Assembly (NCBI GenBank): GCA_022770365.1
Contig: JALEHU010000006.1
Coordinates: 36,846 to 100,845 of the forward strand
DNA length: 64,000 nt
Direction: 5' to 3'
Source: Blautia sp.
Lineage (GTDB): Bacteria > Bacillota > Clostridia > Lachnospirales > Lachnospiraceae
In this document: piece after piece, positions 27,977-37,332 of the stretch
Position numbering within the stretch: position 1 is the first letter of the stretch
How the letters are laid out: each line of letters begins with the position of its first letter
Made by a program: the position numbers and the translations under genes
Notes under the pieces: model-generated
Databases searched by the model: none
Told to the model about the DNA's origin: nothing
What the model saw: the letters and a program-made list of their open reading frames with translations, nothing else

Positions 27977-29410
27977 ATGAAAAAAATGTTTACGAAAGAG
28001 AGAGCTCCGGAATGGGTAATGATTGCCCTTGTATTTCTTCTGGTTCTGATATGGTCTCTCACTGCTCCAAAAGCAGGCGGTCCGGATGAACCCATGCGTT
28101 ATGATGTGGCAAAATATCTCTATGAACATCCGGGAAAGCTTCCGCATGGGGAAGATGAAGCTATCCGTAATGCAACCTGGGGGATTTCCTATGCATTCTA
28201 CCCGATTCTGTCTTACATGGTATCTGCCATATTTATGTGGATCGCAGGGATTTTCAGTACTTCTGAAATGGTACTCCTTCATGCGGCGCGTCTGGCAGAT
28301 GTAATGTTCATCACGATAGCAGCCTGGTTTGTTCTGCAGGGAGGCAGGAAGCTGTTTGGCAGGGAAAAGGGACTGTTTTTCAGCAGTCTGGTGATTTTTA
28401 TGCCGGGATTCCTGTATATGGGCACATATGTAAATACGGATTCTCTTGCATTGATGGCGGCGGCAGTTATTCTCTATGCATGGGTGAGTTATCTGGAGGA
28501 AGGATGGACATGGAAAAACTGCGTTTTGCTTGCTGTGGGAATGGCTATTTGTTTTTTATCGTACTATAATGCTTATGGATGGATCTTATGGAGTTTTTTC
28601 TTCTTCTGTCTGACAGTCCTTCTGTGTTCAGAAGAGCCGGTGAGAGGACGTTGGAGATTTCTGTTTTCCAGAGGACTTGTCATTGCAGGAATTACGATCC
28701 TGCTGGCAGGATGGTGGTTTGTCCGGAATTATATTATTTATGACGGAGATATCCTGGGAAGAAATGCCAGCACGCTGTGCGCGGAATTGTATGCAATGGA
28801 TGCTTATAAACCCTCTGTCCATGTGACTCCTGCAAAGCTTGGATGGAGCCTGAAAGAGTTTTTCCTCTATCAGGATCCGGGATGGCCGCATAACTGGGTG
28901 ATCATGGTGATGGTAAGCTTTATCGGCGTATTTGGCAGGTTTAATATCTATATGCCGGAAACGGCAAGCAAGATTTATATTTTGTTTTTGTTTGTGGGTG
29001 TTCTTGGCATGTTTTTTATGATCCGGGAGTTCTGCTGGCACAAAAGAAGCGTTTCAGTTGAGAAAAAACTGGTGAATGGAGAAAAAGTAAAGATCAAGAC
29101 AATCCGCTGTTCCCGTGAATGGAGCAAAAAAGGGATTTTTAATCTGATGATGCTGGCGTCCCTGATTACTCCGGTTCTGCTGTTTATTGACTATGCGTAT
29201 TTTAATGATAATCAGGCACAGGGAAGATATGTCATGTCCGCGTTGTATCCGCTGATGTATTTCGCAGTATGCGGATACGAAAAACTTCTGGCCCGGTTTG
29301 TGAAAAAAGAGCAGGTTCGGATGTGGTTTTATCGGATCGCATCAGGATTGTGGATTCTGGGAGCCGTGCTGGTTTATCTGCTGGTGATCGTACCGGCATA
29401 TGCGGCATGA
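27977..29410 (+). CDS. Polytopic membrane protein, DUF2142/GT-C glycosyltransferase-like
   Basis: Multi-TM; early acidic GGPDEPMRYDVAKYLYEHPGKLPHG motif after TM1 as in GT-C/DUF2142 proteins; QAQGRYVMSALYPL near C-terminus. Confidence 0.75.
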   Translation: MKKMFTKERAPEWVMIALVFLLVLIWSLTAPKAGGPDEPMRYDVAKYLYEHPGKLPHGEDEAIRNATWGISYAFYPILSYMVSAIFMWIAGIFSTSEMVLLHAARLADVMFITIAAWFVLQGGRKLFGREKGLFFSSLVIFMPGFLYMGTYVNTDSLALMAAAVILYAWVSYLEEGWTWKNCVLLAVGMAICFLSYYNAYGWILWSFFFFCLTVLLCSEEPVRGRWRFLFSRGLVIAGITILLAGWWFVRNYIIYDGDILGRNASTLCAELYAMDAYKPSVHVTPAKLGWSLKEFFLYQDPGWPHNWVIMVMVSFIGVFGRFNIYMPETASKIYILFLFVGVLGMFFMIREFCWHKRSVSVEKKLVNGEKVKIKTIRCSREWSKKGIFNLMMLASLITPVLLFIDYAYFNDNQAQGRYVMSALYPLMYFAVCGYEKLLARFVKKEQVRMWFYRIASGLWILGAVLVYLLVIVPAYAA

Positions 29411-29434
29411 ATATCCGGTTTCAGACCAGCAAAT

Positions 29435-29480
29435 AAAGCAGATAAATTCCCGGGATTTTAAGGGATTTATCTGCTTTTTA
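29435..29480. terminator. Hairpin terminator between convergent genes, possibly bidirectional
   Basis: AAAGCAGATAAATTCC...GG(A)TTTATCTGCTTTTTAT. Confidence 0.75.
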
Positions 29481-29546
29481 TATGCTTAAGACAGGAGCTG
29501 CAGATTTTTAGTGATTCAGTGATATTTTCTGCATGTGAAATAGGTG

Positions 29547-30812
29547 TCAGGATTTTGCAATTTTTATGATCCAGAGAATGAGAAGCAGGAGCAGAAATGC
29601 CCCGACACCTCCGATTACATAATAGGGAACCATTGTTTTCGTCTCTGATAATTTACGGGCAGCATCCATATTTTCCTGACCTTTTGTGAGAAGACTGTTA
29701 TCCTGTTCTTCAGATGGCATGACTATGGCTGTTCCGATGGCAGTTCCGCCGTAATAATAGGTGCGGTTCAGATTGCCGTCATCCGCAGGCGTGTCTTCCG
29801 TTGTTATTTCGCTTTCGGAAACTCCGGCAGGGGCCACCACTATTCCTCCGGAAATGAGGTTAAAGTCAGTGTCGCCTATATCAAGAAGCTGGAAATTGTT
29901 GAATCCGTAATCCAGAATGGAGACGGCTTCCGCAGCAGTTGTACCCTGTGCTCCCTGGAAAACCACTGCGATCAGAGTCATGCCGCCGCGTGAAGCAGCG
30001 CAGGCAATCGTGCTGCCGGATGCTTCCGTATAACCTTCTTTGCCTCCAAGACAGCCTTTATAATAGGAGGCGCTGCCGTTGGTGATCATGGAGAAATTGT
30101 TGGTCAGTACACGGGAACCGCCGGAAACATTGGTTGCCGGTATGGTATAGGATGCAGTGGATGCGATGGTACGGAAACTTTCATTGCTGCTGGCGGCTTC
30201 CATGATGAGAGCCATGTCGTGGGCGGTAGTGTGCTGATTTTCGTCCGGAAGTCCGGTAGGATTTGTGAATACGGTATTCGTACATCCAAGCTCCTGAGCT
30301 CGTGTATTCATCATCTGGACAAAAGCATCAACGGAACCGCCGATGTGCTCAGCCACCTGAAGCGCAATATCATTGGCAGATGCAAGCATGATCGCATAGA
30401 GGCACTGTTCCATGGTAAATGCCTCATCAAGCTGAGAGGAGATGCTGGCACCGCCGTCTGTCACACCGGAAACACCGGTCTGTGTCATGGTGACAGTATC
30501 GCTGAGCTGGCTGTTCTCCAGAGCAAGCAATGTTGTCATAATTTTTACAGTACTGCCGGGATACAGGATCTGATCCATATTTTTGGCATAAAGGATCGTG
30601 TCATTGGAAGCTTCCATGACCACTGCGGCAGTTGAACTGATATCCGTGCCCTGCGGCCATCCGGGGATAGAATTGGTGGAAACTGCCGTACCTGTATCCT
30701 GCGCAGCAGCATCCTGTGGGGTCTCTTCTGCGGCCGGAACCGGTGTCTGAAAAAGCAAAGAAGCGGAAATTCCCAAAGCCAGAAGGCCTGCAGTCAATTT
30801 TTTGATTTTCAT
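29547..30812 (-). CDS. D-alanyl-D-alanine carboxypeptidase family protein
   Basis: YPGSTVKIMT (SxxK), LASANDIA (SxN), GCLGGKEGYTEASGSTIA (KEG in place of KTG/KSG); C-terminal TM. Confidence 0.9.
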   Translation of the reverse strand: MKIKKLTAGLLALGISASLLFQTPVPAAEETPQDAAAQDTGTAVSTNSIPGWPQGTDISSTAAVVMEASNDTILYAKNMDQILYPGSTVKIMTTLLALENSQLSDTVTMTQTGVSGVTDGGASISSQLDEAFTMEQCLYAIMLASANDIALQVAEHIGGSVDAFVQMMNTRAQELGCTNTVFTNPTGLPDENQHTTAHDMALIMEAASSNESFRTIASTASYTIPATNVSGGSRVLTNNFSMITNGSASYYKGCLGGKEGYTEASGSTIACAASRGGMTLIAVVFQGAQGTTAAEAVSILDYGFNNFQLLDIGDTDFNLISGGIVVAPAGVSESEITTEDTPADDGNLNRTYYYGGTAIGTAIVMPSEEQDNSLLTKGQENMDAARKLSETKTMVPYYVIGGVGAFLLLLLILWIIKIAKS

Positions 30813-30995
30813 GATAAATAGATTCTCCTGTTTCTGTTCAAACTAATTAATAAAATAACATGTAAATCCGGAGGATTTGTATTTATGAAATTACATATTA
30901 CTATTTACTGGAAATGGCAACATGATTGGTTACTGTTCACTCCGTTCATAGTAACCGGTAATGCTTCTGCTAGTATAACACATTTATTCCCTTTC

Positions 30996-31024
30996 TTGCA
31001 AAAAATATAGTAAAATGTTAAAAT
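30996..31024 (+). promoter_or_regulatory. SigA-type promoter for 31098 GT2
   Basis: TTGCAA - 17 bp - TAAAAT. Confidence 0.6.
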
Positions 31025-31097
31025 AAATCTGTATCTGTGCCGCTGTCGGGCGGATACAGGTAAAACTATTATAAACAAAAACACTGAGGATTGGTAA

Positions 31098-32969
31098 ATG
31101 AGCAAAAATCGAAGCCTGATCGGAAAAATACAATGGGGGCGTATGATTAAAAAAATGTCTCCCTATACAATAAAAAAAGGTCTTCTTTACCTGAGGCATT
31201 ATGGCCCGAAGGAATTCTGGATCCGTCTTCATGAGAGATTTGAGCCGGAGGAGGTTCCCTATGGTCCCTGGTATGAGGCATATGTGCCGGATGAAAAGAC
31301 ACTGGAAGCGCAGAGAAGACATCAGTTTTCGGATGCCCCGCTGATCAGTATTGCAGTTCCTGCTTACAGAACTCCGCCGCAGTTTTTAAGAGATATGATC
31401 GATTCTCTTCTGGCACAGACATACGGAAACTGGGAACTGTGTATAGCCAATGGAAGTCCGGATGATCAGGAGATGAACAGAATACTGGAAGAATACGGAA
31501 AAAGAGATGTCCGTGTGCGCTATGAGAATCTCACGGAGAATCTTGGAATTGCCGAAAATACAAATGCAGCGCTTGCCATGGCGCGGGGAGAATTTGTGGG
31601 GCTTCTGGATCATGATGATCTTCTGGCACCCAATGCACTCTATGAGATTGTTCTTGCTCTTGAGAAGAATCCGGAAGCGGATGCAGTCTATACAGATGAA
31701 GATAAAGTTACCATGAATCTTGAGGAACATTTTCAGCCTCATCTGAAGCCGGATTTTAATCTGGATCTTCTCCGGTCCAATAACTATATCTGCCATTTCT
31801 TTGCGGTAAGAAAGTCCGTAATAGAAAAAGCCGGTGGTTTTTGCCGGGAATTTGACGGTGCACAGGATTATGATTTTATATTCCGCTGTGTGGAAAATTC
31901 ACGAAAAGTGGCGCATGTACCGGAAATTCTGTATCACTGGAGAACTCACAAAGCATCTACCGCAGATAATCCTGCAAGCAAAATGTATGCTTATGACGCA
32001 GGCAAACGTGCAATAGAAGCGCATCTGAAGCGCACCGGAACAGAAGGAATTGTCAGCCACACGCCCGATCTTGGCTTTTACCGTGTGAAATATCCGGTAC
32101 AGGGAGAGCCGATGATTTCTATTATCATTCCCAACAAAGATCAGAAAGAATCACTGGAGTCCTGCCTGAAATCCATACGTGAAAAGACAGGATATAAGAA
32201 TTACGAGATCATTATCATTGAAAATAACAGTACATCTGACGAAATATTCCATTATTATAAAGAATTATCAGCGGATCCGCAGATACGTCTTCTCCGCTGG
32301 AAAAAGGAATTTAACTATTCTGCCATTAACAATTATGGAGCCCGTATGGCGAAGGGAGAGTACCTGCTTTTCCTGAACAATGATGTGACCGTGATCACGG
32401 ACGGATGGATGGAAGAAATGCTTGGCGTCTGTCAGCGTCCGGAGGTCGGAGCAGTGGGCGTGAAGCTGATTTATCCGGATAATACCATTCAGCATGCCGG
32501 ATGTGTTGTGGGTTTAGGCGGCATTGCCGGACATATGTTTACGGATATGCCGGCTGACAGGACAGGATATCTTCATAAGGCATCGATTCTGCAGGATATG
32601 AGTGCTGTGACGGCAGCCTGCATGATGATGAAGAAATCTGTTTTTGAAAAAGCCGGCGGCTTTACGGAGGAACTTGCAGTGGCATTCAATGATGTTGATC
32701 TCTGCCTGAAAACCAGGCAGGCCGGATACCTCATCGTTTATGACCCTTATGCACGGCTCTGGCATATGGAATCCAAATCCCGTGGAGCGGAAGACAGTAA
32801 AGAAAAGGTGCGCCGCTTCCAGACAGAAATTGAATATATGAGAAGTCACTGGATCGATATCCTGAAAAACGGCGATCCATATTACAATAAGAATCTTTCT
32901 CTGACAAAATGGAATTATTCCCTTCGGCCATTGCCGGGTATGGGAGAGAAGATAAAAGATGCAGAGTAA
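31098..32969 (+). CDS. Tandem-domain GT2 glycosyltransferase
   Basis: SIAVPAYRTPPQFLRDMIDSLLAQTYGNWEL...LDHDDL and SIIIPNKDQKESLESCLKSIREKTGYKNYEIIIIENNST...LLFLNNDVTVI; paralogous to 22079 and 24586 genes. Confidence 0.93.
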   Translation: MSKNRSLIGKIQWGRMIKKMSPYTIKKGLLYLRHYGPKEFWIRLHERFEPEEVPYGPWYEAYVPDEKTLEAQRRHQFSDAPLISIAVPAYRTPPQFLRDMIDSLLAQTYGNWELCIANGSPDDQEMNRILEEYGKRDVRVRYENLTENLGIAENTNAALAMARGEFVGLLDHDDLLAPNALYEIVLALEKNPEADAVYTDEDKVTMNLEEHFQPHLKPDFNLDLLRSNNYICHFFAVRKSVIEKAGGFCREFDGAQDYDFIFRCVENSRKVAHVPEILYHWRTHKASTADNPASKMYAYDAGKRAIEAHLKRTGTEGIVSHTPDLGFYRVKYPVQGEPMISIIIPNKDQKESLESCLKSIREKTGYKNYEIIIIENNSTSDEIFHYYKELSADPQIRLLRWKKEFNYSAINNYGARMAKGEYLLFLNNDVTVITDGWMEEMLGVCQRPEVGAVGVKLIYPDNTIQHAGCVVGLGGIAGHMFTDMPADRTGYLHKASILQDMSAVTAACMMMKKSVFEKAGGFTEELAVAFNDVDLCLKTRQAGYLIVYDPYARLWHMESKSRGAEDSKEKVRRFQTEIEYMRSHWIDILKNGDPYYNKNLSLTKWNYSLRPLPGMGEKIKDAE

Positions 32970-33043
32970 CTGTTCATCGGGTAATATACTGTGAATGTAC
33001 TGCTGCAGCTGTAAAACAGAATGATTACGGATAAGGAGAAACA

Positions 33044-34003
33044 ATGGAGGAAGTATCGGTCGTAATTCCAAATTATAACGGAATTGCCTATCTGGATGGT
33101 GTTTTGAGTACTCTGGAGAGGCAGACGATGAAAAACTATGAGGTAATTGTGGTGGACAATGGTTCCACTGACGGGAGCAGTTCTTTTGTCATGGCCAATT
33201 ACCCCTGGGTACATTTGATAGAACTGCCGGATAATTTCGGATTCTGCAGGGCAGTAAATGAGGGGATACGGGCATCCCGTGCACCCTATGTACTGCTTTT
33301 GAATAATGATACAGAAGTTTCTGAGGATTTTCTGGAAGAAATGGCATCAGCCATCCGCAGACATAAAAAAGCATTTTCCTGCGCTGCAAAGATGGTACAG
33401 TTCCATGACCGGGACAAGCTGGATGATGCCGGCAATTATTACTGTGCTCTCGGGTGGTCTTATGCTAGGGGCAAAGGAAAAGATATCTGCGCTTACGAAA
33501 AAGAAGAGCAGATCTTTGCCGCATGCGGCGGTGCTGCCATATACAGACGAAAAATTTTCGATAAAATCGGTCTTTTTGATGAAGAACATTTTGCCTATCT
33601 GGAAGATACGGATATCGGTTATCGTGCCAGGATTTACGGGTATGAGAACTGGTATGCGCCGAAAGCACTGGTTTATCATGTGGGCAGCGGAACCACCGGA
33701 TCTCGGTATAATCATTTTAAAACCCGTTATTCTTCCAGAAATAATGTTTATCTGATTTATAAAAATATGCCGTTTCTGCAGATACTGCTTAATCTGCCTT
33801 TTCTTGCGGCGGGATTTGGCATAAAGTTTTTATTCTTTTTGCTTAAGGGTATGGGACGGGAGTATCTGGCAGGTATCAAAAATGGTTTTCAGATCAGCAG
33901 GAAGGGGCGGAAAGTACCGTTTTCTCTTAAGAATCTGCCAAATTACTGCAGGATACAGGTAGAACTCTGGCTGAATATCATCCGTCGTTTTCTTATGCTT
34001 TAG
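33044..34003 (+). CDS. GT2 glycosyltransferase (rhamnosyltransferase-like)
   Basis: SVVIPNYNGIAYLDGVLSTLERQTMKNYEVIVVDNGSTDGS, VLLLNNDTEVSEDFLEEM, EDTDIGYRARIYGYENWYAP. Confidence 0.92.
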   Translation: MEEVSVVIPNYNGIAYLDGVLSTLERQTMKNYEVIVVDNGSTDGSSSFVMANYPWVHLIELPDNFGFCRAVNEGIRASRAPYVLLLNNDTEVSEDFLEEMASAIRRHKKAFSCAAKMVQFHDRDKLDDAGNYYCALGWSYARGKGKDICAYEKEEQIFAACGGAAIYRRKIFDKIGLFDEEHFAYLEDTDIGYRARIYGYENWYAPKALVYHVGSGTTGSRYNHFKTRYSSRNNVYLIYKNMPFLQILLNLPFLAAGFGIKFLFFLLKGMGREYLAGIKNGFQISRKGRKVPFSLKNLPNYCRIQVELWLNIIRRFLML

Positions 34004-34068
34004 TACAGTGAATAATAAATAACCAGCCATATCACTTGCCTGATTTTTCACTGTACTAGGGAGTTTTT
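34001..34068 (+). terminator. Long-loop inverted repeat followed by T-tract; putative terminator
   Basis: TAGTACAGTGAA (34001-34012) / TTCACTGTACTA (34047-34058) perfect 12-bp arms, then GGGAGTTTTTTT. Confidence 0.6.
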
Positions 34069-34204
34069 TTCGGATTCTGATACGATAATCCGGAAGAAAA
34101 AAGGACTTTTATAGAAATTTTATTAAAATGCGAAAAAGATATTGTTGCTTTTAACCCCCATCTATTATAATATAAGGGTTATGAAATAGATTGAGGTGTC
34201 AAAA

Positions 34205-35608
34205 TTGATTAAAGACAATCAGAAGAATTTCAGCCGTCTGCATGTGCTGATTGATGCCGTTGTAATTGCTGTTTCATATTTGTGCGCATGGACGATCCGC
34301 TTTGTCGGACCATTTTCCGCGTCTGCGGTGCGCAGCAGGAGCTTTGAACAGTATATGTTCCTGCTGGTGTTTATGATTCCTTTATATCTGATTCTGTACC
34401 ATGCGTTTACACTGTATACACCTTTGCATATGCAGGGCAGAAGGCTTGTACTGTCTAATGTGGTCAAAGCCAATACACTTGGTCTCCTCATTGTTATTAC
34501 CGCGCTGTATGTGGTACGAGAGGGGAATTTATCCCGTACGACTTTTGTGATCTTTTATATTATCAACATCTGCCTTGAATGGGGCGTGAGGATGCTGATC
34601 TTTAAGATACTGAGAGATATGCGCAGAAAAGGCCGTTATCAGAAACAGATGATTCTGGTGGGCTACAGCCGCGCGGCGGAGGAATACATTGACCGGATCC
34701 AGCAGAATCCTCAGTGGGGGTATGTGATCCGGGGAATTCTGGATGATAATGTACCTGCCGGAACCGTATACAATGGTGTAAAAGTTATTGGAAGAATTGC
34801 CAATCTGATGGTTATCCTTCCTGCGAACAGACTTGATGAGATTGCAATTACACTTGGGCTGAGTGAATACTATCGTCTGGAAGAAATCGTAGCGCTCTGT
34901 GAAAAATCAGGTGTTCATACAAAATTCATTCCGGATTACAATAAAATCATTCCTACCAAGCCGTATACAGAGGATATTCTGGGGCTTCCGGTAATCAATA
35001 TACGATATGTACCGCTGAGTAATACCTTTAATGCACTGGTGAAGCGGATCATGGACATTTTCGGTTCTATTGCGGCGATCATTATTTCTTCGCCTCTGAT
35101 GCTCCTGATATGTCTTCTGATTAAGATTTCTTCTCCGGGTCCGCTTATTTACAAGCAGGAACGGGTGGGCCTTCACAACAAGACTTTTTGGATGTATAAG
35201 TTCCGCTCTATGGAAATTCAGCCGGAGGATCAGGAAAAAAAGGCATGGACGGTCAAAAATGATCCGAGGGTGACTCCCATTGGCAGATTTATGCGCCATA
35301 CCAGTATTGATGAGCTGCCGCAGCTGTTTAATATCCTGAAAGGTGATATGAGTCTTGTTGGTCCCAGACCGGAACGTCCGTTTTTTGTTGAGAAATTCCG
35401 GGAGGAGATACCACGATATATGGTAAAGCATCAGGTAAGGCCGGGACTTACCGGCTGGGCACAGGTCAACGGATACAGGGGAGATACTTCGATTCGCAAG
35501 AGAATTGACTGTGATCTGTATTATATTGAGAACTGGACCATCGGTTTTGATATCAAGATATTGTTCCTGACGTTTTTCAAAGGTTTTATTAATAAGAATG
35601 CATATTAG
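34205..35608 (+). CDS. Polyprenyl-phosphate glycosylphosphotransferase (WcaJ/CpsE-like)
   Basis: Start TTG 34205 after GAGGTG preferred, or GTG 34196 as in the ORF track; five TMs; KRIMDIFGSIAAIIISSPLMLLICLLIKISSPGPLIYKQERVG, DELPQLFNILKGDMSLVGPRPERP, RPGLTGWAQVNGYRG. Confidence 0.95.
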   Translation: MIKDNQKNFSRLHVLIDAVVIAVSYLCAWTIRFVGPFSASAVRSRSFEQYMFLLVFMIPLYLILYHAFTLYTPLHMQGRRLVLSNVVKANTLGLLIVITALYVVREGNLSRTTFVIFYIINICLEWGVRMLIFKILRDMRRKGRYQKQMILVGYSRAAEEYIDRIQQNPQWGYVIRGILDDNVPAGTVYNGVKVIGRIANLMVILPANRLDEIAITLGLSEYYRLEEIVALCEKSGVHTKFIPDYNKIIPTKPYTEDILGLPVINIRYVPLSNTFNALVKRIMDIFGSIAAIIISSPLMLLICLLIKISSPGPLIYKQERVGLHNKTFWMYKFRSMEIQPEDQEKKAWTVKNDPRVTPIGRFMRHTSIDELPQLFNILKGDMSLVGPRPERPFFVEKFREEIPRYMVKHQVRPGLTGWAQVNGYRGDTSIRKRIDCDLYYIENWTIGFDIKILFLTFFKGFINKNAY

Positions 35609-35623
35609 ATAAGGGGAAGAGAT

Positions 35624-37063
35624 ATGTCAAGACGAGGGAAAAAGAGAATTCTGTTTTTTCTTGAAATAATTGTTTTGCTGTTGTTTATCGGCGGTCTTTT
35701 TGTGTATGGACAGATCACCTCCAGACTGAACAAGATCGAGCAGCCGGTTCTGAATGAAGAGAAGATCGAAGTGAATCCGGAAGTAATGAAGGCAGAGCAG
35801 ACAACACTGACCGGTTATACGACTTATGCGCTGTTTGGTATTGACAAACGTACCAAGAATGCCAATTATACCGGGGAGAACAGTGATACGATCATTATAG
35901 CCAGTGTGAATAATGATACAAAAGAAGTGAAGCTGGTCTCTGTTTACCGGGATACTTTGCTGAATGTAGGGAATGATACTTATTCCAAGGCTAATGCAGC
36001 CTATGCTTTCGGCGGAGCGGAGCAGGCGATCTCCATGCTGAATACAAATCTGGATCTTAATATCAGAGATTATGCGACGATTGATTTTAATGCTCTGACC
36101 GCAGCGGCGGATGCTCTCGGAGGACTGGATATGCCGCTTTCTTATGCGGAAATCGTGCATATGAACAGTTACTGCAAGGAAGTATCTGAAGAAACAGGAA
36201 AAACTTACACACCGATAGAAGAGCTTGAGACACCGCCGGAAGATCAGGAGGCTATTTACGGCACTTATCATTTAAATGGCGTACAGGTAACATCTTACTG
36301 CCGTATCCGTTATACTGCAAGCCTGGATATGGGACGTACGGAACGTCAGAGACGTGTGCTCCAGATGCTGGTGGACAAGGCAAAACAGGCAGGCCTGACA
36401 TCCATCTTCAACCTGATGGATGAAGTTTTTCCAATGGTCACCACTTCTCTTTCGAAGACAGAGATTCTCCAGCTGATACCGTCTGTCATCGGATACAGTA
36501 TGGATAAGACGACCGGATTTCCACAGAATTTTAAATTTGCAGATATTAGTAACGGAAGTGTGATCGTACCGACTTCCCTGATTTCCAATGTGGAGGAACT
36601 CCATAAGTTTCTGTATGGAGATGATACAGATTATACGCCGTCTCCAACGGTTGCCACGTACAGTAACCGGATTGATGAGATTGTAGCTAATGGAGGTGAA
36701 GGCGCTTCTATCACAGAGATTCCGGAAGAACCGGAGATCAGCTACGAGACAGATTACGACACCAGTTATGATACGGATTATGATTATAACTACGATTACA
36801 GTGACGGCAGCACAGATTATAATTATGACAATGATTATAATGATGATTACAGTAATGATTATGGCGGAGATGCCGGCAGTGATTATGGCGGAGATACCGG
36901 CGGTGATTACAGCGGTGATTATGGCGGAGATACCGGCGGTGATTATGGTGGAGATACCGGCGGAGATACCGGCGGAGATTACAGCGATGGTACCGGCAGC
37001 GATTATGAAGGTGATGACACTGCCTATTATGAATCCGATTCGGAACAATACTCCGAAGAATAA
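35624..37063 (+). CDS. LytR-CpsA-Psr (LCP) family wall-polymer ligase with Asp/Gly/Tyr-rich tail
   Basis: Single N-terminal TM; NSDTIIIASVNNDTKEVKLVSVYRDTLLNVG, NLDLNIRDYATIDFNALTAAADALGGLDM, CRIRYTASLDMGRTERQRRVL. Confidence 0.94.
   Translation: MSRRGKKRILFFLEIIVLLLFIGGLFVYGQITSRLNKIEQPVLNEEKIEVNPEVMKAEQTTLTGYTTYALFGIDKRTKNANYTGENSDTIIIASVNNDTKEVKLVSVYRDTLLNVGNDTYSKANAAYAFGGAEQAISMLNTNLDLNIRDYATIDFNALTAAADALGGLDMPLSYAEIVHMNSYCKEVSEETGKTYTPIEELETPPEDQEAIYGTYHLNGVQVTSYCRIRYTASLDMGRTERQRRVLQMLVDKAKQAGLTSIFNLMDEVFPMVTTSLSKTEILQLIPSVIGYSMDKTTGFPQNFKFADISNGSVIVPTSLISNVEELHKFLYGDDTDYTPSPTVATYSNRIDEIVANGGEGASITEIPEEPEISYETDYDTSYDTDYDYNYDYSDGSTDYNYDNDYNDDYSNDYGGDAGSDYGGDTGGDYSGDYGGDTGGDYGGDTGGDTGGDYSDGTGSDYEGDDTAYYESDSEQYSEE
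36740..37010 (+). repeat. Low-complexity coding repeat, (D/N)Y then GGDTGGDYGGD units
   Basis: Repeated gattatggcggagataccggcggt units in the 3' end of the LCP gene. Confidence 0.9.
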
Positions 37064-37073
37064 TATGATACCA

Positions 37074-37244
37074 GGGTCAAAAGGTCATGTGTTTCATGCT
37101 TGCATGAAAAAACATGACTTTGGGACCCGCAAAAACATGAGAAAGTAACCCGAATAGGACGGATTTCGAATGTTTTTAGGATTTCGGGAGCACAAAGTGC
37201 GGAGAAATCCGTGTATCAGAGGGGTCAAAATATCTTTTGACCCC
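37074..37244. repeat. MITE-like or structured intergenic element with terminal inverted repeats
   Basis: Left end GGGTCAAAAGGT and right end ATCTTTTGACCC (11/12 inverted match); internal hairpins 37081-37118, 37159-37167/37204-37212 and 37221-37244. Confidence 0.55.
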
Positions 37245-37277
37245 ATCATCATAATATCTGAAACACAGGAATTATGA

Positions 37278-37312
37278 ACCATCCCTGCAGGGAATGCAGG
37301 GATGGTTTTTTC
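37278..37312 (+). terminator. Rho-independent terminator
   Basis: AACCATCCCTGCA GGGA ATGCAGGGATGG TTTTTT. Confidence 0.85.
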
Positions 37313-37332
37313 AAAAATCAAGGAAGGAAATT

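Noticed and set aside
36272-37048. 258-aa Ile-rich minus-strand ORF
   Set aside because: Produced by reading the Asp/Gly/Tyr repeat of the LCP gene backwards; not a real membrane protein.
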